Assembly (NCBI RefSeq): GCF_049680855.1
Contig: NZ_JBMPGS010000001.1
Coordinates: forward strand, 1,116,001-1,180,000
Source: Salinimicrobium sp049680855
GTDB taxonomy: Bacteria > Bacteroidota > Bacteroidia > Flavobacteriales > Flavobacteriaceae
Reading direction: 5' to 3'
DNA length: 64,000 nucleotides
In this document: in pieces, positions 49,225-55,958 of the stretch
Layout: each line of letters begins with the position of its first letter
Numbering within the stretch: the first letter of the stretch is position 1
Translations under genes and position numbers: made by a program
Notes under the pieces: model-generated
What the model was told of the DNA's origin: nothing
The model's input: only the letters and a program-made list of their open reading frames with translations
Databases searched by the model: none

Positions 49225-49855
49225 CTTTTAGTTGCAGCAGCCTTGACTGGTTGATCAAATCTGCAAGGTTATCTACCCGTAATTTTTTAAGAAGCCTGGT
49301 TTTATAAGTGCTTACAGTTTTTTCATTAATGTTAAGGGCTTCTGCGATATCTTTATTTCTTTTTCCGGTAGAAAGAAGGTTTAGCACTTCTATTTCCCGG
49401 GTGGACAGTTTCTTATACCTCGAAATGAGATTATTAGATCGTATCGTTCCTGAATTCAGTTTTTCACTTATCTCTTTGTTTAGATAAATTCCTCCACGGG
49501 CTACTTGATGAATTGCTTCTTTAAGTACTTCTGTGGAAACTGTTTTGCTCAGGTATGCTGCAGCCCCGGCTTTAATAGCATTTAATGCATACATTTCTTC
49601 CGGGTGACAGCTCAAGATGAGAATTTTCGTTCCTGGGTGTTCGCTTTTAATAGTTCGTAGAGCGGTGATGCCATTGATCTCTGGAAGGTCTATTTCCATA
49701 ATTAAGACATCTGGAATTCTATTTCGAAGAGACCTGAACAAATCCTTCCCATTTGTCACCTTTCCAATAACTTCATAAATTCCATCTCTCTCCAGAAGAG
49801 CTGAGATTCCCATTCGGGTTATTGGATGATGGTCTGCAATGAGAATTGTATTCAT
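49217..49855 (-). CDS. NarL/LuxR-type response regulator with degenerate phosphoacceptor pocket
   Basis: A 212-residue DNA-binding regulator. The receiver domain (about 1-120) keeps Asp8, Ser82 (ILILSCH) and Lys104 (YLSKTV), but the second acidic pocket residue is His9 (IADHHPI). The usual phosphorylated Asp before xxLP is Glu54 (LIMEIDLPEINGI). The LuxR HTH follows (about 145-205, LSTREIEVLNLLSTGKRNKDIAEAL, split as two conserved helices). No histidine kinase is adjacent. Glu at this place can mimic phosphorylation, so the protein may be constitutively active or controlled otherwise. The gene is convergent with dnaG (8-bp overlap) and reads toward it. Confidence 0.9.
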   Translation of the reverse strand: MNTILIADHHPITRMGISALLERDGIYEVIGKVTNGKDLFRSLRNRIPDVLIMEIDLPEINGITALRTIKSEHPGTKILILSCHPEEMYALNAIKAGAAAYLSKTVSTEVLKEAIHQVARGGIYLNKEISEKLNSGTIRSNNLISRYKKLSTREIEVLNLLSTGKRNKDIAEALNINEKTVSTYKTRLLKKLRVDNLADLINQSRLLQLKVT

Positions 49856-49996
49856 CGGTCATTTATTTAAAATATGGATACTGGTTTTTCCGACTCATTT
49901 AACTGATATATAATCAGTTATAATATTAAATCGCAGGGGAGAAGGAAAGATAAGTCATATTTTAAAAAAAACAACAAAATTTTCGACCAAGGGCAG

Positions 49997-50785
49997 CTAT
50001 TTCAGTTGAACGGGAATTTCACAAACCGGGATAGGAACCATTTTATGTTTGTTGGCATTGTTCCTGGATTTGTAGATTTCGAAGGCCTGTTTTTGTCTTC
50101 CGGAGAAATCTTCGGCAGTCTTACCATCTTCTTCCATTCTCATAGCCCATTCCAGTTCATTGTAAGTGGCACCAATCTGGTCTTCGTCACTGCGGCTGTC
50201 TCCAAAGAGTCCGTCTGTAGGAGCTGCATTGATGATTTCTTCGGCAACATCCAGGTGCTTCGCCAGTTCATAGACTTCGCTCTTCATAAGATCGGCGATG
50301 GGACTAAGATCTACGCCGCCATCTCCGTATTTGGTAAAGAAGCCAACTCCAAAATCTTCTACCTTATTTCCTGTTCCTGCCACCAGGTAACCGTGGAGTC
50401 CGGCAAAATAGTAAAGCGTTGTCATTCGCAAACGGGCTCGGGTATTGGCAAGTGAAAGGTCCAGGGAAGGACTGGCCTCTACATGAGGAAGAGACCCTTT
50501 TAATTGTTCAAATGGCTGGGTAAGGTCTACGCGGATATCTGTAACGTTGGCAAACTTCTTCTTAAGTCCCAAAATGTGATTTTCTGCTCTGGTTACCTGC
50601 GCTTGCTGCTGGTGAATTGGCATTTCCACACATAGGGTTCGCATGCCGGTTTTCGCGCAAAGCGCCGAAACCACAGCAGAATCAATTCCGCCGCTAATGC
50701 CAAGTACAAACCCGTTCATTTTCGAATTAGTAGCATAGGTTTTTAGCCAGTTTACAATATGGTCGATCACTTTTTCGCTTTGCAT
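49997..50785 (-). CDS. nadE: Ammonia-dependent NAD+ synthetase
   Basis: Amidates nicotinic acid adenine dinucleotide to NAD+, the last step of NAD synthesis, using ammonia and ATP. The 262-residue protein has the N-type ATP pyrophosphatase P-loop FVLGISGGIDSAVVS, then TRARLRMTTLYYFA, VAGTGNKVEDFGVGFFTKYGDGG and PTDGLFGDSRSDEDQIGATY, which bind deamido-NAD and ATP. There is no glutaminase (nitrilase) domain, so ammonia must be supplied. ATG at 50785 gives MQSEKVIDHIVNWL as in homologues. An upstream in-frame start at 50827 would add 14 residues across the gldB promoter. The gene is divergent from gldB. Confidence 0.94.
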   Translation of the reverse strand: MQSEKVIDHIVNWLKTYATNSKMNGFVLGISGGIDSAVVSALCAKTGMRTLCVEMPIHQQQAQVTRAENHILGLKKKFANVTDIRVDLTQPFEQLKGSLPHVEASPSLDLSLANTRARLRMTTLYYFAGLHGYLVAGTGNKVEDFGVGFFTKYGDGGVDLSPIADLMKSEVYELAKHLDVAEEIINAAPTDGLFGDSRSDEDQIGATYNELEWAMRMEEDGKTAEDFSGRQKQAFEIYKSRNNANKHKMVPIPVCEIPVQLK

Positions 50786-50788
50786 AAA

Positions 50789-50820
50789 TTGGTGTTTTAA
50801 AGAAGTAAACAATATCTTTG
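50789..50820 (+). promoter_or_regulatory. Predicted promoter of gldB-gldC
   Basis: TTG at 50789-50791 and a perfect TAnnTTTG box (TATCTTTG, 50813-50820) are separated by 21 bp. Transcription would start near 50826, about 60 bases before the gldB ATG. It lies in the 103-bp divergent gap with nadE. Confidence 0.65.
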
Positions 50821-50888
50821 TACACAAAAATAACGGAAAGCTTCAAAACCTGGTAGCGTGACCCGTTAAAGCCTTCTTAATTCTTGCT

Positions 50889-51848
50889 ATGCTAAGAAAA
50901 TTCATTGCCCTGTTTTTCCTCTTTTTATGCCTTTCCTGCGCCAATGAAGACCAAAGGGAGGAAGAAATTGCAGCTATTCCTGTAGAAGTGGAACTTATCC
51001 GCTTTGATGAAATATTTGCAGCGGCCGCGCCGGAAGATTTACGCGGCTTAAAGAAAGATTTTTCTTACCTTTTCCCTTCGCAGTTTCCCGATGAGGTGTG
51101 GGTTGAGAAGATGCAGGACACCATACAACTGGAGATAAATAGGGAAGTCGCCAAAGAATTTCCAAACCTTGATCAAACGAAAGAGGAGCTGCATTCTCTT
51201 TTTCAGCATGTGAAATATTATTTTCCGCAGGAAAATATTCCGGAGGTTGTTACCCTCACTTCCGAAGTAGATTATCGAAACAAAGTAATTTGGGAGGACG
51301 ATCTATTGCTCATTTCTTTGGACACTTACTTAGGGACAGATCATCATTTTTATATCGGGATTCAAGAGTATATAAAGAAGACTTTTGAGAAGGAGCAAAT
51401 CGCCTCGGATGTAGCAGATGCTTTTGCTCAGAACCAGATCAACAGGCCCACCGCCCGAACTTTCCTGGCGCATATGATCTACTACGGAAAAATATTATAC
51501 CTCAATGATCTTTTGATCCCATTTAAAACCGATGCCCAAAAAATTGGATATACCGAAGCCGAATTAAACTGGGCCCGGCAAAATGAAACGCAGGTTTGGA
51601 GATATTTTGTGGAAAAGGAGCTGTTGTATGATACAAATTCTGAGCTGCAAAGCCGGTTCTTGTTTCCCGGACCTTTCTCCAAATTTTACCTGGAGCTCGA
51701 TGCCGACTCTCCTGCGAAACTGGGACAGTATATTGGCTGGCAGATTGTACGGCAGTACATGTCCAAAAATGACATTTCTGTAGAAGATTTAATAGAGGCA
51801 GAGGCAGAAACTATTTTTAATCAATCGAATTATAAACCAAAGAAATAA
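50889..51848 (+). CDS. gldB: Gliding motility lipoprotein GldB
   Basis: A 319-residue lipoprotein needed for gliding in Flavobacterium. The lipobox is CLSCANEDQREEE, with an acidic tail after Cys. Family-typical segments include VELIRFDEIFAAA, FSYLFPSQFPDEVW, LLISLDTYLGTDHHFY, ARTFLAHMIYYGKILYLND and the C-terminal GQYIGWQIVRQYM. The protein is distantly related to DUF2268-type peptidase folds, but enzymatic activity is not established. Its stop overlaps the gldC ATG (TAATG), so the two are coupled. A partial palindrome (AAATGACATTT) lies within its 3' part around 51765-51776. Its presence suggests, but does not prove, a gliding organism. Confidence 0.93.
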   Translation: MLRKFIALFFLFLCLSCANEDQREEEIAAIPVEVELIRFDEIFAAAAPEDLRGLKKDFSYLFPSQFPDEVWVEKMQDTIQLEINREVAKEFPNLDQTKEELHSLFQHVKYYFPQENIPEVVTLTSEVDYRNKVIWEDDLLLISLDTYLGTDHHFYIGIQEYIKKTFEKEQIASDVADAFAQNQINRPTARTFLAHMIYYGKILYLNDLLIPFKTDAQKIGYTEAELNWARQNETQVWRYFVEKELLYDTNSELQSRFLFPGPFSKFYLELDADSPAKLGQYIGWQIVRQYMSKNDISVEDLIEAEAETIFNQSNYKPKK

Positions 51849-52186
51849 TGGCTGAATTTAAAAAATCCAATATCAATATTAACGTAACGCTTGATGAAAA
51901 CCGGGTTCCTGAAGAACTTCACTGGAGTGCCGAAGATGGAGGTGTTGAAAACGAAGAAGCGAAAGCAATGCTTTTATCTATGTGGGATCCAAAACAGAAG
52001 GAAACCTTAAGAATCGACCTGTGGACAAAAGACATGCCGCTCGATGACATGAAGGTTTTCTTTCATCAAACCCTGGTTGCGATGAGTGATACTTTCTACA
52101 GGGCAACCCAGGATGACAAAATGCGGGATACCATGAAGGATTTTACAGATTATTTTGCAGATAAACTTGATCTTAAAAAGAAGTAA
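51848..52186 (+). CDS. gldC: Gliding motility protein GldC
   Basis: A 112-residue cytoplasmic protein of the GldC family, which in Flavobacterium johnsoniae accompanies GldB and improves gliding and GldB stability. Conserved features are the start MAEFKKSNININVTLDE, the central LHWSAEDGG and AKAMLLSMWDP, and the C-terminal helical region TLVAMSDTFYRATQDDKM. The length is typical. Its ATG overlaps the gldB stop. After it comes about 400 bp without a convincing gene before the convergent engB. Confidence 0.93.
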   Translation: MAEFKKSNININVTLDENRVPEELHWSAEDGGVENEEAKAMLLSMWDPKQKETLRIDLWTKDMPLDDMKVFFHQTLVAMSDTFYRATQDDKMRDTMKDFTDYFADKLDLKKK

Positions 52187-52583
52187 TAGACCTTATACCT
52201 TTAGGAAAAGAAGGATCCCATTTTTTTGATGCGAGAAAATTCGTGCACCAGTTCGTGGAATTTTTAAGTTCTAATAGAACCTGGCTATTAGGTTTTGCAT
52301 AAACGAAAGCGCCGCAGTTTTGGGGGTGTAGGTGAAAAAGGCTTTTCCGAAGAAAAGAATTGTCTGGCAATATTGATGTTCTGAATCCCGGCATCCTTTG
52401 AAGCCTTGCTCCTCCAAAAAAGCGCGGGAAAATGACATTTTTGCCACTCTTTGAAACATTTTCTTTTGTAGCTGCGGATTTTTTTCCGGAGCGGGACTAT
52501 TTTTTGGGCTGGTAAAAGGAAGCTTTTTCTTCCAAAATCCTGCTTTTAAAAACTGAGATAATATTAAGTCGCGAAGAAGAGTT
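52187..52583. other. 397-bp convergent intergenic region without a supported gene
   Basis: Lies between gldC (+) and engB (-). The only readable frames are short and change frame. On the minus strand one fragment ends KFHELVHEFSRIKKMGSFFS before a stop, and another frame reads ELKNSTNWCTNF over the same bases. I do not recognise a protein, so this may be a decayed gene or simply non-coding. A palindrome-family copy is at 52429-52442. No clear terminator hairpin with a T-tract was seen. Confidence 0.5.
52429..52442. repeat. Dispersed AAAATGNCATTTT palindrome, copy 7
   Basis: AAAATGACATTTTT with a perfect 13-bp palindromic core, in the convergent gap between gldC and engB. Same family as the copies listed at 2164 and elsewhere. 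Confidence 0.7.
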
Positions 52584-53189
52584 TTACTGTGGAAGAAACT
52601 GTTCGTTGATGCTGTCAATATAATCCAAAACGCTTTCCCTGCCCATTCCTGTAGTGGAACTGGTGACAAAATACTGTGGCATTTCAGTCCAGGTTTGCAG
52701 CATTTCAGCTTTGTATTCTTCGATATTCCTTTCCAGGGCTTTTGGTTTAAGCTTATCGGTTTTAGTGAAAATGATGCAGAATGGAACCTGGTGTTCTCCC
52801 AGCCATTGCATGAATTCCATATCTATTGGCTGGGGTTTGTGCCTGCTGTCAATCAATACAAAAGCACATAACATTTGCTCTCGCTTTTCGAAGTAAGCTG
52901 TTATAAACTTCTGAAAGGTTTTTTTTGCCGATTTTGATACTCTGGCATAACCATAGCCTGGTAAATCTACAAGATGCCATTCCCCGTTGATCAAAAAATG
53001 GTTGATCAACTGGGTCTTTCCCGGTCGTCCTGAAGTTTTGGCTAGGCTCTTTCTTTCGGTGATCATGTTGATGAGGGAAGACTTTCCAACATTACTGCGC
53101 CCAATGAAGGCATACTCCGGCAACTTACTGTCCGGACACTTAGAAACTTCACTGTTGCTGATAACGAATTCAGCCGATTTGATCTTCAT
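52584..53189 (-). CDS. engB: Ribosome biogenesis GTPase YsxC/EngB
   Basis: A 201-residue GTPase required for 50S subunit assembly in many bacteria. G motifs in order: GRSNVGKSSLINM (G1), the KTQL switch region with conserved Thr (G2), DLPGYGYARVSK (G3), FTKTDKLKP (G4) and VTSSTTGMG (G5). The N-terminus AEFVISNSEVSKCPDSKLPEY is family-typical, and the whole protein is a single GTPase domain. It is transcribed away from mraZ together with the alpha/beta hydrolase gene 10 bp upstream of it, a gene order common in Flavobacteriia. Confidence 0.95.
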   Translation of the reverse strand: MKIKSAEFVISNSEVSKCPDSKLPEYAFIGRSNVGKSSLINMITERKSLAKTSGRPGKTQLINHFLINGEWHLVDLPGYGYARVSKSAKKTFQKFITAYFEKREQMLCAFVLIDSRHKPQPIDMEFMQWLGEHQVPFCIIFTKTDKLKPKALERNIEEYKAEMLQTWTEMPQYFVTSSTTGMGRESVLDYIDSINEQFLPQ

Positions 53190-53199
53190 GAGACCTGTT

Positions 53200-53964
53200 T
53201 TATAATTTCCTTTCGGTGAGCCATGTGTACAGGATCTGGTTGAAAGGCTCCGGGTGTTCCATCATGGCTGCATGGCCGCATTTTTCTATCCAGTAAAGAT
53301 CTGAATCTGGCAGGAGGCGATTAAAATCTTCTGCAACTTCAGGAGGAGTGACATTATCATTTTTCCCCCAGATGATGCAGGTAGGAGTGCGCATCTTTGG
53401 AAGATCCTTGGACATGTTATGTCTTATTGCACTTTTGGCTATAGCAAGGGTTTTGATCAATTTCTTGCGGTCATTGACAGATTCAAACACATCATCCACT
53501 ATCTCTTTTGTGGCTACTTTCGGGTCGTAAAATACGTTTTCTGCCTTCTTTTTAATGTAATCGTAATCTCCACGTTTTGGGTAGCTTTCACCCATTGCAC
53601 TTTCATAGAGGCCAGAGCTTCCGGTAATAACCAGAGCTTTAACAACTTCAGGATACATTTTGGTGGTTAGCAGGGCGATATGCCCCCCAAGAGAATTTCC
53701 GAGAAGAATTACTTCATTAAATCCTTTAAAATCTATAAATTCCTTAAGATGTTTGGCAAAGTTTGCTACGCTGGTTTTGATGAGAGGCATGCTGTAGATA
53801 GGGAGGTCTACAATGACCACTTTATATCCATTTTTTGGAAAAAAATTCATCACTCCTTCAAAGTTGCTCAGCCCGCCCATTAGTCCGTGCAGAATGATTA
53901 TTGGAGTTCCTTCACCTTCTTCTACATAACTGAATTTTCCTTCTTTCCTTAAATTATTTTTCAT
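53200..53964 (-). CDS. Cytoplasmic alpha/beta hydrolase
   Basis: A 254-residue hydrolase without a signal peptide. The oxyanion motif is ILHGLMGGLSNFEG, the nucleophile elbow is LLGNSLGGHIAL, the Asp is in IIWGKNDNVTPPEVA and the His is in IEKCGHAAMMEHPE. This complete Ser-Asp-His set places it in the epoxide-hydrolase/esterase-like fold group. The substrate is unknown. It lies directly between engB and the mraZ operator region and is divergent from the cell-wall cluster, an arrangement I recall as conserved in this class. That suggests a housekeeping role rather than a link to the polysaccharide locus. Confidence 0.85.
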   Translation of the reverse strand: MKNNLRKEGKFSYVEEGEGTPIIILHGLMGGLSNFEGVMNFFPKNGYKVVIVDLPIYSMPLIKTSVANFAKHLKEFIDFKGFNEVILLGNSLGGHIALLTTKMYPEVVKALVITGSSGLYESAMGESYPKRGDYDYIKKKAENVFYDPKVATKEIVDDVFESVNDRKKLIKTLAIAKSAIRHNMSKDLPKMRTPTCIIWGKNDNVTPPEVAEDFNRLLPDSDLYWIEKCGHAAMMEHPEPFNQILYTWLTERKL

Positions 53965-54192
53965 TGGTTGCCTTTGCTGTTAGCAATCGCAAATATAGCG
54001 ATTTCATTACAAGTATAAGGATTTTAGTTAAAATTCCTAATCCCTGAGAGGCAGTTTTGCTGCAATTCTTTTTCCTTAAAATCTGCCGGTTCGAAAAAAA
54101 ATTCTTAACAATCCTGCACCCAACTGAAACTCTGTCAGATAGTTGATTGTATCTGCAATGGAGCTTCAATGTTGGCGTAATTTATTAACAAT

Positions 54193-54217
54193 GTGGTAAA
54201 AAGTGGTAAAAAGTGGT
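54193..54217 (+). promoter_or_regulatory. MraZ operator: three GTGGT repeats at 10-bp period
   Basis: GTGGT occurs at 54193-54197, 54203-54207 and 54213-54217, separated by identical AAAAA spacers. In E. coli, MraZ binds three GTGGG direct repeats with 5-bp spacers upstream of its own gene. The same geometry here, 12 bp upstream of the -7 box and so over the -33 zone, strongly suggests autorepression of the dcw operon. Confidence 0.85.
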
Positions 54218-54228
54218 AATTTTTTCAA

Positions 54229-54236
54229 TATATTTG
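54229..54236 (+). promoter_or_regulatory. -7 box of the mraZ/dcw promoter
   Basis: TATATTTG matches TAnnTTTG perfectly. The -33 region falls on the GTGGT repeats and has no TTTG, so MraZ binding would cover it. The transcript would start near 54242, about 13 bases before the GTG start at 54255. Confidence 0.65.
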
Positions 54237-54254
54237 AATCGAAATCTATTCACA

Positions 54255-54725
54255 GTGGTAAACCTCGTTGGAACATATGAATGCAAGGTAGATGCAAAGG
54301 GCCGATTAATGGTCCCGGCGCCTCTGAAAAAGCAGCTTGTGCCTATGTTACAAGATGGTTTTGTGTTGAAAAGATCGGTTTATGAGAACTGCCTGGAGCT
54401 ATATCCTTTAAAGGAGTGGGACGCGGTCATGGAAGAAATGGACGGCAGGTTGAACCGTTTTTTGAAGCCGCACAGGAATCTTATGAGAAGGTTTACAGCG
54501 GGAGCGAAAACTGTGGATGTGGATACAAATGGAAGATTGCTTATTCCTAAGGATTTGGTGGAGTTTGCCGGAATAGATAAAGAAATTGTACTCACTTCGG
54601 CGATGAATTACATCGAGATTTGGGACAAGCAGAAATATGAAAATACCCTTGATGATTCAGTAGACGATTTTGCAGAACTGGCTGAAGAAATTATGGGAAA
54701 CCAACAGAACAATGGAATATCATAA
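54255..54725 (+). CDS. mraZ: Transcriptional regulator MraZ
   Basis: A 156-residue DNA-binding protein that represses the division and cell-wall cluster and usually forms ring-shaped oligomers. Two AbrB/SpoVT-like half-domains are visible: VGTYECKVDAKGRLMVPAPL near the N-terminus and VDVDTNGRLLIPKDLVEFAG in the second half. I chose GTG at 54255 (VNLVGTYECK, read as Met) because homologues start there. The next upstream in-frame GTG, at 54213, is part of the operator repeat and lies upstream of the -7 box, so it would not be transcribed. The 3' end overlaps rsmH by 14 bp. Confidence 0.94.
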   Translation: MVNLVGTYECKVDAKGRLMVPAPLKKQLVPMLQDGFVLKRSVYENCLELYPLKEWDAVMEEMDGRLNRFLKPHRNLMRRFTAGAKTVDVDTNGRLLIPKDLVEFAGIDKEIVLTSAMNYIEIWDKQKYENTLDDSVDDFAELAEEIMGNQQNNGIS

Positions 54726-55608
54726 CCCGGTATTATTAAAGGAAACGGTAGATGGTCTTAACATCAGGGAAGATGGTGTTTATGTGGATGTGACCTTTGG
54801 CGGTGGCGGGCATTCTAAGGAAATTCTTAACCGGCTTGGTCATGGCGGGAAACTTTTTGCTTTTGACCAGGATAAAGATGCTTTGGATAACACGATTGAT
54901 GATGAGCGTTTTACGCTTATCAATGAAAATTTCCGGTTCATAAAGCGTTTTTTGAGGTTTCACGGAATCCGGAAGGTAGATGGAATTCTCGGGGATTTTG
55001 GAGTTTCTTCGCACCAGTTTGATGTCGCAGAAAGGGGGTTTTCAACCCGCTTTGAATCCAGGCTGGATATGCGAATGGATCAAAAAAGCAGCCTAAGTGC
55101 ATATCATGTTGTGAATGAATATGAAGAAAAGCAGGTAAAGGCTGTTCTTTATAATTATGGAGAGCTGCGCAATGCTCCAAAGATCGCAAGAACGATTGTT
55201 TCAGAAAGAAAAGAAAAGCCGATTGAGACCAGTGAGCATTTAAAGGAGGTTTTGAAGCCATTTTTACCTGCTGCCAAAGAGCATAAGATCCTGGCGCAAA
55301 TTTACCAGGCGATTCGCATTGAAGTGAACCAGGAAATTGAAGCTTTAAAGGAATTTTTACTGCAGACGGAGGAATTGCTGAACGAGGGCGGACGATTGAG
55401 CCTTATTTCGTATCACTCGCTCGAAGACAGGCTGGTGAAGCGATTTATTAGAAGCGGCATGTTTGAAGGGGAGCCCGAAAAAGACTTCTACGGAAACATT
55501 TCTGTTCCCTTTAAAAAGGTGGGAAAGTTAATTGTTCCTTCTTCCGAAGAAATAAAAAGAAATAATCGCGCCCGAAGTGCCAAACTTCGTGTTGCTGAAA
55601 AACTATAG
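54712..55608 (+). CDS. rsmH: 16S rRNA (cytosine(1402)-N4)-methyltransferase RsmH
   Basis: Methylates N4 of C1402 in the 16S rRNA P-site with SAM. The 298-residue protein starts at ATG 54712 (MEYHNPVLLKETVDGL), as homologues do; an in-frame ATG at 54670 would lie within mraZ. SAM-binding segments VYVDVTFGGGGHSKEIL and FAFDQDKDA, then DGILGDFGVSSHQFD, FQIYQAIRIEVNQE-like (ILAQIYQAIRIEVNQEIE) and SYHSLEDRLVKRF, mark the family. It overlaps mraZ by 14 bp and is the second gene of the dcw cluster. Confidence 0.95.
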   Translation: MEYHNPVLLKETVDGLNIREDGVYVDVTFGGGGHSKEILNRLGHGGKLFAFDQDKDALDNTIDDERFTLINENFRFIKRFLRFHGIRKVDGILGDFGVSSHQFDVAERGFSTRFESRLDMRMDQKSSLSAYHVVNEYEEKQVKAVLYNYGELRNAPKIARTIVSERKEKPIETSEHLKEVLKPFLPAAKEHKILAQIYQAIRIEVNQEIEALKEFLLQTEELLNEGGRLSLISYHSLEDRLVKRFIRSGMFEGEPEKDFYGNISVPFKKVGKLIVPSSEEIKRNNRARSAKLRVAEKL

Positions 55609-55632
55609 CGGGAAACGGCATTTTTGGATGGT

Positions 55633-55953
55633 ATGACCAAGAGTTTTTATGACATATTAAAGGGGAAGTTTTTAATAAGCAATGACGCTTTTAAAAATTG
55701 GCGCTTTATTCTTTTTTGTACCGGGCTGGCTATCATTATGATCGCCAGTTCGCACAGTGCAGAAAGAAAGGTTCATGACATTGCAAAACTGAACAATGAT
55801 GTGCTGGAATTGCGCAGTGAATTCTCCGATCTACGATCCAGGTTAATGCGCATTAAAATGGAATCGACCATAACCGAAAAAATGGCGGAAAAAGGAATAA
55901 AACCATCTGAAACTCCGCCCACGAAAATTGTAATCAAATCTCAACCTGAATAG
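55633..55953 (+). CDS. FtsL-like cell-division membrane protein
   Basis: A 106-residue bitopic protein in the ftsL position between rsmH and ftsI. A short cytoplasmic N-terminus (MTKSFYDILKGKFLISNDAF) is followed by one transmembrane helix (about residues 25-42, FILFCTGLAIIMIASSH). A periplasmic heptad-like helix (VHDIAKLNNDVLELRSEF, SDLRSRLMRIKME) follows, with a Pro-rich tail. Sequence conservation of FtsL is low, so the call rests on size, topology and context. ATG at 55633 was preferred over TTG at 55624, which would add three residues and lies in a palindrome-like ATTTTTGG stretch. It should join FtsB and FtsQ-type partners and activate septal synthesis. Confidence 0.85.
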   Translation: MTKSFYDILKGKFLISNDAFKNWRFILFCTGLAIIMIASSHSAERKVHDIAKLNNDVLELRSEFSDLRSRLMRIKMESTITEKMAEKGIKPSETPPTKIVIKSQPE

Positions 55954-55958
55954 CTCCA

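Noticed and set aside
52271..52669. 132-residue minus-strand frame overlapping engB
   Set aside because: Its start lies within engB and the part beyond is unrecognisable; reported only as a possible remnant region.
53954..54169. 71-residue minus-strand frame upstream of the alpha/beta hydrolase
   Set aside because: Basic, Cys-rich frame in a promoter region, without homology-like features.
54213..54254. A longer mraZ reading frame starting at GTG 54213
   Set aside because: That GTG is the third operator repeat and lies upstream of the -7 box; homologues start at the GTG at 54255.
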